Positions 1-8,968 are shown, counted from the first letter of the stretch. The stretch is 32,759 nt of DNA from Candidatus Thorarchaeota archaeon AB_25 (GCA_001940705.1 MEHG01000012.1:1-32759), one strand, 5' to 3'. The notes: generated from the sequence alone by a model not told the origin. Numbers and translations are program-made.

Positions 1-2
1 AG

Positions 3-719
3 AATGACCAAAAAGTAATAGTTGATCTTCAATCCGGTGCATATCCATTACCTGTTTATATTGATTGGAGTAAAATCACTGATCCTCAGGATGTAGGTCA
101 ATATGTTGATGGTCATTGGGAATTGGAACCTGATGGCTTACGAACAAAACACATGGGGTATGATCGTATATTTCTGATCGGTGAAAAAAGTTGGCAAGAC
201 TATGAAATTACTATTTCTTTAAAAATAAACCAGGTAAGCCAAACCACAAGTAATGTAAGTAATGGTAATGGAATTGGGATCCTTTTTCGTTTTACGGGTC
301 ATATTAATGGAGGATTTTGGAATTTTCCTAAAATGCAACCCAAATGGGGTTATCAACCCTTCGGAGCAATTACGTGGTTTAGATGGGATCTGGGTCAATC
401 AGGACACCTGCCTTTTACGGAATTTTACCGGGGTGATAGCGGTGTCAGGGTAAATCATGGCCAATCCCCAATAGAGCTGGGTGAAGTATACTGGATGAAA
501 GCAAGATGCCAGACCCTACCTGATGATAGAGAAGGTGCGGGTGTGTCACGTTACAGTTTTAAAATATGGAAGGATGGGAAAGAAGAACCTGTTCAATGGG
601 ATTGGCAAGAGACACAGATCAGCATACATGCAAATCGAAAGGGAGGTGTTGCTCTACTTGCTCATCATGTGGATGTTACTTATGGAAATGTCACAATCGA
701 ATTTCCAGAAAATAACTGA
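3..719 (+). CDS. Concanavalin A-like (LamG-type) beta-sandwich protein, 5' partial
   Basis: The open frame runs back from the TTG the ORF track uses (123) to the first in-frame base of the window without a stop, reading NDQKVIVDLQSG... and then a typical LamG-like opening, so the gene is cut by the window edge and its true start is missing. The visible ~238 residues are rich in Trp, Gly and aromatic residues in alternating strands (DYEITISLKI, GIGILFRFTG, YWMKARCQTL, VTYGNVTIEF), the pattern of a jelly-roll lectin/glucanase fold used for carbohydrate binding or in surface proteins. No catalytic motif is visible. The pattern of the final strand (hydrophobic, NVTIEF) just before the stop suggests the domain ends the protein. 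The upstream part may hold a signal peptide or further domains. The fold is fairly confident; the specific role is unknown. Confidence 0.6.
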   Translation, partial: NDQKVIVDLQSGAYPLPVYIDWSKITDPQDVGQYVDGHWELEPDGLRTKHMGYDRIFLIGEKSWQDYEITISLKINQVSQTTSNVSNGNGIGILFRFTGHINGGFWNFPKMQPKWGYQPFGAITWFRWDLGQSGHLPFTEFYRGDSGVRVNHGQSPIELGEVYWMKARCQTLPDDREGAGVSRYSFKIWKDGKEEPVQWDWQETQISIHANRKGGVALLAHHVDVTYGNVTIEFPENN

Positions 720-964
720 TACAAAAAAATTGAGCACCCCATCTCAGTAATATTATCAGGATCGAACAGATATATCACAAGACAAATTAATCAAATCAGC
801 ATAAGTATTTCAATAAAAGTTGAACAGAACTAGAAAATCAATGCCCAATGTCTGTTGATTCATCACATCAACATGTAATAATCAACGAGTGCTGTTGGTA
901 TGTGCAGATTATGTGCCGCCAACCACATGTGAATGCATTGATGCTTGATAAAAGAGGCTACAGA
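720..964. other. Intergenic/leader region upstream of the Ig-like surface protein
   Basis: This AT-rich stretch separates the LamG-type gene from the large surface protein. I see no RNA gene or conserved structure. The ORF track opens the next gene at 848, but the first 39 codons translate to a Cys/His-rich stretch (HQHVIINECCWYVQ) unlike an export signal, so this part is more likely leader. Confidence 0.4.
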
Positions 965-3900
965 ATGAGAAGAGTCCTGATTCCACTCCTAATACTCGTT
1001 ATCATACTCTCAGTTCCATCTGCAAGTAATGTATATTACTCCCAAATTAATGATGATGGTGTTCATGAACTGATGACAAATGAGCGAGTCATATTTGCAG
1101 CTGAAGGAAGTGGCAACGACTCAAACACAGTCGCGTTCTTTTCAAGGCTTGAAAATGGAAAACAAACTGGAATCTATAACTCATATCTTGATTCTTCACA
1201 TAATGGATTGATAGATCTCACAGAATACCAAGTCGCAGGATGGACTCTTTATCGTGCAGATGTTGAAGCGAATAGCATCATTGCCGCTCCAGAACGAGAA
1301 ACACTAGGTGTTTCGCCAAGTACTTACAACCTTATCCTAAACAATTCAGGAGTAATAACTGACGCATTATACCAGGAATTCTATGGACAATCTCATGATG
1401 GAAAATTGGAGAATTACTCTATAACGTACCTTTGTTCATACTATGCAGCATTTCTTGGACATGCATATCTTGGAGTAAGAAGTGACTATTCGGATCCTCA
1501 AACAAATACCACCAGTTGGATTACGCCCTTTACAATACAAGGTGCGGCCACAGATCTTACTCATGACGTTTCAGGCGATAATGCCATTCTAAACGCTAGT
1601 ACTCCATATTATGTCGTGATAGATGGTACAAAAATGACTGGGATGGATTTAGGGGGATGGAAGTTCAATACCATATGGTGGAGTGCCCAATTTCCACTCC
1701 TGGGTCTTGATACAGCCGAGCATATCAGGGGAGATGGCTGGTATTCATTTGTTGGTGGAAATCCTAGGGAAGCCTTAGTGAACTACACGTATACACCCTG
1801 GAATAAGACATCAAACTCACCGTTGAGTTATGCAACTGCTGAGTTAATATCCCTCACAAATACCACTCATGCCCTTGCTGGAACATCTTGGTCGTTCATA
1901 TCTGACACAAACATAACTCAGATTTCATTCCAATCAAATCAATCAGTTGAGATTGACTATGATATAACTCTCTGGTACAAAAAACCAGTTATAGCAAATA
2001 CAAACTGGAATTTACAAACACCAGGACCCAATGTTGAATGGAACGCTACGACTAGTGTTAGTTATCCAATGTTAACAGGCACGATAGAGAGGTCTCTTAA
2101 CTACTCAGTTCAGGCAGACTGGACTCCCTCAGCACTCTATAATGGCTCTGACTTGATTGCAGGCACTCACACGAAGTACAACACAATTGTTCACTGTACA
2201 GACATGACTAATGGCACATGGATACTGTCATCCTTAGCTCCCAACTATGTCGGTAATATTGACCTTACTGGAGTCACAGATGGCAAGGTAAGCATTTTGA
2301 CTGACATGGATATTGATGCAACAATCGAGGATGGAGACGACACTCCCATGACAGGCGGGACGACTAATCTCACTGTACTCCAAGCAGGAAGTAGTGTCAA
2401 TACCTCGGAGATTGCCGCCACAGATGGCTCTGCTAATTTCATATGGGATATAGATTCTACAACGTTGGGTAATGGTACACATTCGATTGAGATCTGGTGG
2501 ACAAACGGCCTAGAAGCCGGATATAACGTAACGCAGGTGTTTGTGTATTATCCAACAACACTAGTAGCAGATGACTACAGTATCACAGCCTATACCGACA
2601 ATACCTTTGATATTGGTATTGATTTCAATCAGATATTTCCAGTCAGGGGTCTTGACATACCGATAGCAAATGCGACCTATTCCTTTGGAAGTCTATTCAA
2701 TGATACAATGACCAATATTGGCGGAGGAAGATGGACCAAGACAGTTTCTACGACCTCCATGATAAGTGGGACATACCCCCTCACCGTCTACGCAGAAGGA
2801 TTCGCACTTGAAAATCAAAGCCTGGTAATATCAGTTGATCTCACTATTGAAACACAGGCTCTCAATTGGAACTGGCTTCCCAGTAATGATATCACATACC
2901 TCCAGAGTACAAATCTAACAGTTACGTATCAAGATTGGAGTAGTACTGCTATCTCTGATGCATGGGTGAATATTACGTTTGATTCAACCACGTATGATAT
3001 GAAGTGGGATGCTCTATCAGAGCTTTACTGGATTCAGCTTAACGGATCAGATTTTCTGACCGTTCCAGGAACCACAATAATGACAGTCAATGCCTGGAAA
3101 GCAGATTTCACTGCTCAATACAATGATACAATTACTATAACAATTAGCGAAGAAACTACAGGGATAGTATTAGATCCCGCCTGGAATCCAACAGATCGGA
3201 ATATAACCTACATTGAACAGATTACTATTACTGCAAACTACACCTACAACTCAGTACCGATAAATGATACTTGGGATGGCGTTTGGGTAAGGGTAACATT
3301 CAGTGGTTTCCCGCTAGTGAATATGACCTATAACGGTGTATTAGAGCTGTGGGAAGTAACTCTAGATGGTAGTGATTATTTCGGAGTAACGGCGGTCACA
3401 ATCAGAGCAAGTGCAGAAGGGTATAGTCAAAATTCGGTGGGACCAGTGAATCTCATAGTCACTGAAGATATTCCATCTCTTGCTAATTCGTGGACTGCTT
3501 CATCCGAATCGACGGATTATGCCACCGATGTTCCTCTGACCATCACTGTTAGAGATTCGAGTGGAACCCCAATCACAGATGCCAATGTTTCGTTTTCTGC
3601 ATTTGGAACAGATTACGAACTATTAGTAGGTGCAGGCGGACAATACACATTCAATATTGCACCAACATTTACACCAGGACTAGAGTCATTCACGGTATAT
3701 GTTGTTAGAACCGGTTTTGTATCAACACAAATGAATCTCAACCTGACTGTGAATGCTACAACAATAATAGATGTAGTGCATATCAGTTCTGAATATGAGG
3801 AGTGGAATCTTATAGTCACTGTGACTTACGAGGATTCTGTTTACAACAATAAAATTACTGATGCATTGGTCACAATGACATTGGATGGAAATGTCTACAT

Positions 3901-5470
3901 CCTTGAAAATTCAACTGAAGGCTACACAATAGAGATCACCCTCGATGCACCGCCGGGTTCTTACACAATCGATGTTTCAGCTTCTGCATTGTATGCTGTG
4001 ACTGCAACAAGCCAGACTGACTTCACAATACTTCCCAAAGAAGTGGTCTATCTTGAGGTAACGTTTGATGGAGATTTAATTGCAGGTCAGTTCATGGAGA
4101 TCCGTGCTACCTTGAGATCCAATGATACGCCCCACCCACCAATCCCGGGAGAGCCAATACGGTTTGAGGTTTCTGTGTATTTTGATAATGGTACAACAGT
4201 TCACTACACAGAGGGGACAATGATAGATTCAACCAACACTGAAGGTGTAGCGACCTTTGGATTCGAAGTGCCGTTCGGAAAAGTGAATAAACTGACTGCA
4301 CGTGCGATCTATGATGGAAGTCGCACTAGATGGAACGCAGAATTCATTAAAGAAACTGGTGTTGGCGTGAGTCCACTTTCACTTCTGCTGGCATTCTTCA
4401 TGAGCGATATTGGTATCCTGATGATTATCTCCATCGCACTCCTTGGTATAGTGGCTGCAGGATACAACCGCGGTGTTAAGCCAAAGAAGAAAGCAACAAA
4501 ACGTGGTCTCGAGAATCAGCTACAGATGTTCAAGGATCTTGAAACTGTCCAGCACTTCATGGCGGTCTACCTCGATCGCGGGACATGTGTCTTCTATCAT
4601 CCATTCACGGAAGAGAGAATCCAACCAGACCTAATCAGCGGCTTCATCGCTGCTATCACAAGTGTCTATGGTGAGATCAAGGGAGATGGAGTCAGAGGAA
4701 CGCTGGAAGAGATTCAGTACCACGGACTTCGTCTAAACAGCTACAGCGGTCAGTACATCATTGGCATCCTCATACTTGAGGGTGAGATGACACCACTCCT
4801 CAGGGAGCGACTTCAGTTCTTTGTGGAGTTGTTTGAGAATCAGTATGACCAAGACCTTGATGGCTGGACAGGACTTATCGACTGCTTTGATCCTGAATGG
4901 GTTGTTTCAACTCTAAACTCTTCCTTCAACTATGCCTGGCACTTACCTCACAGATTTGGACCCACACAGAAAGTAACCAAGTTGGATGCTAAGATTCTCG
5001 ACTACATCGGAGCAGTACGAGATGAATGGAGTGAGTTCTACATCAAGAATCTAGTATCTCCCTTAGGAGAGATGTTAGAGAAGACCGAGGCAGAGGTGTT
5101 AGACAGGCTGCTATCGCTCCAAGACCGAGGGGTAATAGTTCCGATTGGCATTCAGACCATTCTTCAGCGTCAAGGACTAGCTTTGGTGAATGGCACAGAT
5201 GAGTCTATAGTTGGACCTCCACCCAGTATTGACGAACCCGCAGTTGTTGATGAAGCTGAGCCTGCTGAGGAGCTCGAGTTCGAGGAGCTTGCGGAAGAGG
5301 TTGTCAAAGAACCAGAACCTGATGTGGACCCAATGGAGGCGTTTGTCCAAGATGTCGAATCACTTCTTGTTGCAAAGTCAGGTGAGGAGAAGAAAGACGA
5401 CAATGAAATGGACAAATTAGCGAAAGAGCTAAGAGCCAAGATTGAGGAAGACGAAGAGTCAAAGGACTAG
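965..5470 (+). CDS. Large Ig-like surface protein with one TM helix and cytoplasmic longin-like/winged-helix region
   Basis: I place the start at the internal ATG at 965, because MRRVLIPLLILVIILSVPSAS is a clean signal peptide; the ORF-track start at 848 adds 39 non-signal residues. Numbering below follows the 1540-residue ORF. Residues ~60-560 form an unrecognised sequon-rich ectodomain. About 570-1174 hold six Ig-like/bacterial-Ig-like beta-sandwich repeats of ~95-105 residues, with many N-x-S/T sites. Residues ~1175-1207 are one hydrophobic helix followed by KPKKKATKR, so the C-terminus is cytoplasmic. Residues ~1230-1336 read beta-beta-alpha-beta-beta-beta-alpha (HFMAVYLDRGTCVFY... GQYIIGILILEG), like a longin-type domain. 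Residues ~1374-1437 look like a winged helix (EMLEKTEAEVLDRLLSLQDRG). The tail is Glu/Pro-rich and acidic, ending in a charged helix. The likely role is surface adhesion or sensing coupled to the cytoplasm; this is inferred from architecture. The gene appears monocistronic or cotranscribed with the small gene that follows. Confidence 0.8.
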   Translation: MRRVLIPLLILVIILSVPSASNVYYSQINDDGVHELMTNERVIFAAEGSGNDSNTVAFFSRLENGKQTGIYNSYLDSSHNGLIDLTEYQVAGWTLYRADVEANSIIAAPERETLGVSPSTYNLILNNSGVITDALYQEFYGQSHDGKLENYSITYLCSYYAAFLGHAYLGVRSDYSDPQTNTTSWITPFTIQGAATDLTHDVSGDNAILNASTPYYVVIDGTKMTGMDLGGWKFNTIWWSAQFPLLGLDTAEHIRGDGWYSFVGGNPREALVNYTYTPWNKTSNSPLSYATAELISLTNTTHALAGTSWSFISDTNITQISFQSNQSVEIDYDITLWYKKPVIANTNWNLQTPGPNVEWNATTSVSYPMLTGTIERSLNYSVQADWTPSALYNGSDLIAGTHTKYNTIVHCTDMTNGTWILSSLAPNYVGNIDLTGVTDGKVSILTDMDIDATIEDGDDTPMTGGTTNLTVLQAGSSVNTSEIAATDGSANFIWDIDSTTLGNGTHSIEIWWTNGLEAGYNVTQVFVYYPTTLVADDYSITAYTDNTFDIGIDFNQIFPVRGLDIPIANATYSFGSLFNDTMTNIGGGRWTKTVSTTSMISGTYPLTVYAEGFALENQSLVISVDLTIETQALNWNWLPSNDITYLQSTNLTVTYQDWSSTAISDAWVNITFDSTTYDMKWDALSELYWIQLNGSDFLTVPGTTIMTVNAWKADFTAQYNDTITITISEETTGIVLDPAWNPTDRNITYIEQITITANYTYNSVPINDTWDGVWVRVTFSGFPLVNMTYNGVLELWEVTLDGSDYFGVTAVTIRASAEGYSQNSVGPVNLIVTEDIPSLANSWTASSESTDYATDVPLTITVRDSSGTPITDANVSFSAFGTDYELLVGAGGQYTFNIAPTFTPGLESFTVYVVRTGFVSTQMNLNLTVNATTIIDVVHISSEYEEWNLIVTVTYEDSVYNNKITDALVTMTLDGNVYILENSTEGYTIEITLDAPPGSYTIDVSASALYAVTATSQTDFTILPKEVVYLEVTFDGDLIAGQFMEIRATLRSNDTPHPPIPGEPIRFEVSVYFDNGTTVHYTEGTMIDSTNTEGVATFGFEVPFGKVNKLTARAIYDGSRTRWNAEFIKETGVGVSPLSLLLAFFMSDIGILMIISIALLGIVAAGYNRGVKPKKKATKRGLENQLQMFKDLETVQHFMAVYLDRGTCVFYHPFTEERIQPDLISGFIAAITSVYGEIKGDGVRGTLEEIQYHGLRLNSYSGQYIIGILILEGEMTPLLRERLQFFVELFENQYDQDLDGWTGLIDCFDPEWVVSTLNSSFNYAWHLPHRFGPTQKVTKLDAKILDYIGAVRDEWSEFYIKNLVSPLGEMLEKTEAEVLDRLLSLQDRGVIVPIGIQTILQRQGLALVNGTDESIVGPPPSIDEPAVVDEAEPAEELEFEELAEEVVKEPEPDVDPMEAFVQDVESLLVAKSGEEKKDDNEMDKLAKELRAKIEEDEESKD

Positions 5471-5536
5471 TGTCTGCAAAATTCGAGCCAAGAACACTTA
5501 TGTACCATACATAGGGGTCTGACGCTGTGCTTAGAG

Positions 5537-5839
5537 ATGCCTTGGAACATTGATAACTACAACATCCTCGACGGGCGCATCCTAAGAGTGGAAATCTCCG
5601 TTCCGCTGATGGAGTTCATGTATCTCAAAATAGATGACGTCAAAGAGGCGTGGATAAATTTTCTTGGTCAGTTTGTTTCAGAACAGCCAGGGATAGACAT
5701 GTCTTGGGAGATGGAGCCTCAAGATGATAATGCCTTGGTCACCCTCAAGATTGCTAAGATTGGTGACCTTCCCGAGTTCAGCCCCGAAGAAGCCCGAGGC
5801 GCAATTGATGCAGTTGACGCGCTCTTTGATAATGCGTAG
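5537..5839 (+). CDS. Small conserved-looking hypothetical protein
   Basis: This 100-residue soluble acidic protein has no signal peptide or membrane segment. It has an N-terminal hydrophobic strand/helix (RILRVEISVPLMEFMYLKI), a central helix with Trp, a strand (NALVTLKIAKI) and a C-terminal acidic helix starting at FSPEEARGAIDAVDALF. I do not recognise the family. It begins 66 nt after the surface protein on the same strand. A TATA-like cttatgtac about 35 nt before the ATG would allow its own promoter. The next gene is convergent with a 1-nt gap. Balanced codon use and an uninterrupted frame support a real gene; the function is unknown. Confidence 0.6.
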   Translation: MPWNIDNYNILDGRILRVEISVPLMEFMYLKIDDVKEAWINFLGQFVSEQPGIDMSWEMEPQDDNALVTLKIAKIGDLPEFSPEEARGAIDAVDALFDNA

Positions 5840-5840
5840 A

Positions 5841-7112
5841 CTAATGATTAGACAGCTTTGGGGTGCTTCGTAGACCATCATTCAAGAGGGCTACTTTCTT
5901 GCTAGATGCGAGCATGCTTTGAGCAGCCTCGAGCCCTTCTTGTGGGTCTTTAACTGCAGTACAATGTAATCGCTCCTCAACCAATGATTCACGCAGTCGA
6001 CTACAAATTACGATCTTTCTTGAACTCAATACATTCCAGAAGAAACGAGCCTTTTCCATTCCAAACTCAAAATTGGTCTCCACTGCAGTTAGAATTTCAT
6101 CCTCAGAAGAATACTCTGACATCCCGCGGATAAAGCCCTTGGGACCAACTTTTCCACCACACTCTGCCACAAGAACAATAGACCCTCCGTGCTCTGTAAC
6201 CTCTAGAGCGGGATAAAGACTATCAATTGCATAATAGAGCGATGTGTCATGTGGGTTCCCTCCAGCACTCACTATAGCAATATCAGCACGTTTACTATAA
6301 TCAGCCCTAGCTAATCGTGCAGCAGATTCTACACCGGTCTTCCACGATGAGTATGGATCTCCAGCTACAATATGAGCCAGATTACCTTGCCAGTCTGACA
6401 CAGAGTTGACAATGAAATCTAATCCAGCAAGCTGAGAGGTTTCTAGCATGTCAACACAAGAAGGTGTTTCCATATTGAATTGACCAATGTTTCTGGTAGC
6501 TCGAAGTTTTGCATTACGGTTTATAGTCCGTTTACCAGAAACACTTGGTATCACTGACATGCGTCCTCCTGTTGCTCCATAAAACACATCAGGTCGGATC
6601 TCACTCAGACCTATTTTCATGTCTGCACAGAGGTAGCTCTCATTAACGTGGACAGGCGTAGAGTGAGTGGGTGTTTCACCTACCAGTTTGAGAGATGTTT
6701 TGGTATCGGGGTTGTGAAGGATGAGCTGATGTCCTCTAGACTCTGGATTGCCCAAGAGTTCATCGACCTCGGTCTTCGAAAGTCGTTCATCGGAAGCGAC
6801 GGGATAGATGATCGACACGTTGTCAGGATTGAAGGAGAAGGTTTCTACACTATTGAGGAGTGAATAAAGAAACTCCTCCATAAGCTCCTGATGTTCAATT
6901 CGATTGACAACGATGGCAACTGAGCCAACCTCAGATACTCCCTGAGAGAATGGTTGCGAATCAATCGGCGACTCTAACACTCTCAATAGCTCTGATGCAA
7001 TATTCGGGTGCTCCGTAACAGTCTGCGGAACAATCTGCTCAATGGAAAGTCTGTGACTCAACTCGAGTGGAAGAGACCCCTCTCCATACCGCAAGTCAAC
7101 TCTCATTTCCAT
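5841..7112 (-). CDS. LarA-family (DUF2088) protein lacking the nickel-pincer catalytic residues
   Basis: The fold and landmarks of the lactate racemase LarA family are present in order: an N-terminal STVEIP-like region, GSVAIVVNRIEH (family DHTRP site), IIYPVASDERL (family TGTHR), TPVHVNESYLCADMKIG, YGATGGRMSVIP (family GFSGGxK-PG), HIVAGDP, and SAGGNPHDTSLYYAID. Length (423 aa) fits the family. By manual alignment to the known catalytic set of L. plantarum LarA (R75, H108, H174, K184, H200, Q295, K298), each position carries another residue here: E, D, D, M, a non-His (RNAK), Y and D. It should therefore not hold the Ni-pincer cofactor in the known way. It may be a pseudoenzyme or have another activity. 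A TATA-like ctttaag lies ~34 nt before the ATG. It is divergent from the DedA gene. The family call is firm; the reaction is unknown. Confidence 0.8.
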   Translation of the reverse strand: MEMRVDLRYGEGSLPLELSHRLSIEQIVPQTVTEHPNIASELLRVLESPIDSQPFSQGVSEVGSVAIVVNRIEHQELMEEFLYSLLNSVETFSFNPDNVSIIYPVASDERLSKTEVDELLGNPESRGHQLILHNPDTKTSLKLVGETPTHSTPVHVNESYLCADMKIGLSEIRPDVFYGATGGRMSVIPSVSGKRTINRNAKLRATRNIGQFNMETPSCVDMLETSQLAGLDFIVNSVSDWQGNLAHIVAGDPYSSWKTGVESAARLARADYSKRADIAIVSAGGNPHDTSLYYAIDSLYPALEVTEHGGSIVLVAECGGKVGPKGFIRGMSEYSSEDEILTAVETNFEFGMEKARFFWNVLSSRKIVICSRLRESLVEERLHCTAVKDPQEGLEAAQSMLASSKKVALLNDGLRSTPKLSNH

Positions 7113-7141
7113 TCACTCTGCTCTGTTGTGGTCTACCCACC

Positions 7142-7150
7142 TCTTAAAGT
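7142..7150 (-). promoter_or_regulatory. TATA-like box of the LarA-family gene
   Basis: On the minus strand the sequence reads aactttaag, centred ~34 nt before the ATG at 7112. This fits an archaeal promoter with a short or absent leader. Confidence 0.35.
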
Positions 7151-7217
7151 TACCAGCCTCTTGAAGGAATGTTCTTATCTTGACTAGTAGAGTTCTGCTA
7201 CGGCGGATTGGAACGTG

Positions 7218-7949
7218 ATGAGAAATTCAGACAGATTGTTGCTACTCTCAGTGGCCGTTCTTCTGGTCTACTTGGTTCTGAGCATCCTGTTTCCAGATCT
7301 TGTCAGTCCTTTTGGCGTAATCTATAGCTGGTTGTTAGACTTTTCACTCCTGCTAGGTTACCCGGGTGCATTTCTCATATCAGCTATCGGAAACGCAACA
7401 ATACTGGTTCCGTTTCCATACGTTGGAGTAGCATTCATCCTCGGAGGTTTGAGAGATGAGCTAACTTTGGCGTTTGTTTTCGACCCATGGTTGATTGGTA
7501 TCGTTTCAGGTATTGGCGCTATGATTGGAGAGATGACTGGATACTTCATCGGATATGGCGGGGGTAGGCTTATTGATGAGGATCAGACGAGTGCATTCAA
7601 ATCATTCGTAGACTCTCATCCTAGAGCAACCCCAATTGTCGTTTGGTTCCTTGCAGCCACTCCAATTCCAGATGATGTATTGGTTATTCCATTAGGAGCA
7701 GCCCGATATTCATGGTGGAAAGTTGCTCTTGTACAATTAATCGGAAAAACTATGTTCCTGATGGGCATATCATGGTCCGGAAGGATTGGGCTTGATTTTG
7801 TTGGCTCGATTCTGGGAAGTACAGATCCATTGAGTCTTCTCTCTCGTGTCATTGAGGTGTCGAGTGTTCTGCTTGTGATTTTTGCGATATATTCACTTGT
7901 TAGAATTGATTGGAACTCTCTAGTTAGTAGAAGGAACAGCAACTCCTAA
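7218..7949 (+). CDS. DedA/VTT-domain membrane protein
   Basis: This ~243-residue polytopic membrane protein has the VTT (SNARE-associated/DedA) signature. A re-entrant, Gly/Pro-rich half is followed by GAMIGEMTGYFIGYGGGR, which matches the family's G-x-x-x-G-[ED]...Y-x-x-G-Y-x-x-G motif. Further on, VVWFLAATPIPDDVLVIPLGAARYSWWKV corresponds to the family's R-x-x-P...G motif, though here Ala-Ala-Thr-Pro-Ile-Pro-Asp replaces the usual Arg-containing form. A C-terminal hydrophobic helix follows. DedA proteins are linked to lipid flipping/undecaprenyl or polyprenyl phosphate transport and membrane homeostasis. GTG at 7215 and ATG at 7218 are adjacent possible starts. It is divergent from the LarA-family gene and convergent with the gene at 7952, with only 2 nt between. 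Confidence 0.8.
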   Translation: MRNSDRLLLLSVAVLLVYLVLSILFPDLVSPFGVIYSWLLDFSLLLGYPGAFLISAIGNATILVPFPYVGVAFILGGLRDELTLAFVFDPWLIGIVSGIGAMIGEMTGYFIGYGGGRLIDEDQTSAFKSFVDSHPRATPIVVWFLAATPIPDDVLVIPLGAARYSWWKVALVQLIGKTMFLMGISWSGRIGLDFVGSILGSTDPLSLLSRVIEVSSVLLVIFAIYSLVRIDWNSLVSRRNSNS

Positions 7950-7951
7950 TC

Positions 7952-8917
7952 CTATTCGTCTGGGTCGGGAGGTTGGACACCATCCAAGATCTTCTTTCCA
8001 GCTTTGGTCAAAGATACGAAACCATCCTGCAGTATTTTTCCGAATGTTGCGATATTGATAGAACTCAGTGAAACGGGAATATTGACCATTCCAATGTCAT
8101 TCATCTCTCCAAGTAGTTGGAGGTATGCTCCTAATCGATATAGTGCGAGTAATCCCACACAGTTGGAGAAGGCTCGTTTGACTCCTTCAACAATGCCTTT
8201 CCGAGGGTCTTCAAATTCACTCAGGGCTCGTTCAATCTGCAAGAAGGAACAACACATGGTCTGAGCATTTTCATCTGGTTGGTCCATGAAATGTCCTGGA
8301 GCAGCAAGCATGAATGGATCACGAATGAAGCCTTCAACCTTCAAGCGTGCTTCCTCATTTGGGATCGACCACCAGGAATGGAGATGCGCGTCTGAGAGAG
8401 GTTGTACTTCGAGCCCCTTATCGATTTGAGAATCTTTGAGCTCTGTGGGTAAAAATGAATGCCAACCAGGTATCATTCGGAAGGCCTTTTTCGGGGATAA
8501 ATTAACCCGCCGCGAGCAGTAATGCACTAGGTCATAGATAGCATACTTACGAGGTCCATCTAGGTAAACGAAAATAGGTTCATAATCAGCCTCATGTGCA
8601 GGCACAGCTTGGTAGTCCCACACATAGAAGTACTGAAGACAAACTCCACCCCCGGACCCCTTCTGTCGCACTACTCGACCAAAAACTCCAACAAAATCAG
8701 TTTCGCGAAGCGCTTCACGGGTAGCATCTGGCATCACCGCACTGAGTGTGTTCGCAAGGGTTATGTCACCTTTGACAATTCCTTGGGTTCTCGGCAGGTG
8801 TTTCTGAAGTAGATGCTTGTCAAACTCAGCCGAGATACCGAATTCATGTTCATTAAATCTTAACTCATGCAGGGGCACGTGAACACGAAGTCTGTCAGTG
8901 AACTTTTTCTCAACCAA
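7952..8917 (-). CDS. Hypothetical protein with His/Asp-rich core (possible weak Vps62-like similarity)
   Basis: This 321-residue soluble protein has no signal peptide. The central part (CLQYFYVWDYQAVPAHEADYEPIF...) followed by KYAIYDLVHYCSRR loosely resembles the Y-Y-F-x-P... H-E-G-D-W-E-x-x-x-V-x-L... H pattern of Vps62/DUF946-like proteins, but this is eyeball similarity only. Other conserved-looking features are PGWHSFLP, SDAHLHSWWSIP and a Cys pair MCCSF. The C-terminal third is helical and moderately hydrophobic (CVGLLALYRLGAYLQLL). I do not assign a function. It is transcribed convergently with the DedA gene and sits upstream of nothing on its strand; the DUF35/thiolase operon ends 95 nt before its start and is separated from it by a terminator-like hairpin. 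Confidence 0.6.
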   Translation of the reverse strand: MVEKKFTDRLRVHVPLHELRFNEHEFGISAEFDKHLLQKHLPRTQGIVKGDITLANTLSAVMPDATREALRETDFVGVFGRVVRQKGSGGGVCLQYFYVWDYQAVPAHEADYEPIFVYLDGPRKYAIYDLVHYCSRRVNLSPKKAFRMIPGWHSFLPTELKDSQIDKGLEVQPLSDAHLHSWWSIPNEEARLKVEGFIRDPFMLAAPGHFMDQPDENAQTMCCSFLQIERALSEFEDPRKGIVEGVKRAFSNCVGLLALYRLGAYLQLLGEMNDIGMVNIPVSLSSINIATFGKILQDGFVSLTKAGKKILDGVQPPDPDE

Positions 8918-8968
8918 CTAACTCTGACCTCTTTTATGAATGATACTTGGGTCATTATAGAGCTTCTG

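Noticed and set aside
1-719. Horizontal transfer of the LamG-type gene based on lower GC
   Set aside because: Local GC varies between about 30% and 50% within the gene by hand count; without a proper codon-usage test the difference is not supported.
848-964. N-terminal extension of the 1540-aa ORF
   Set aside because: The 39 extra residues (HQHVIINECCWYVQ) do not fit an export signal, while the ATG at 965 starts a clean signal peptide. I treat the extension as leader.
5170-5439. Minus-strand Ser-rich ORF under the acidic tail of the surface protein
   Set aside because: It is a shadow of the Glu-rich coding strand (GAG/GAA read as CTC/TTC) and has no independent start or context.
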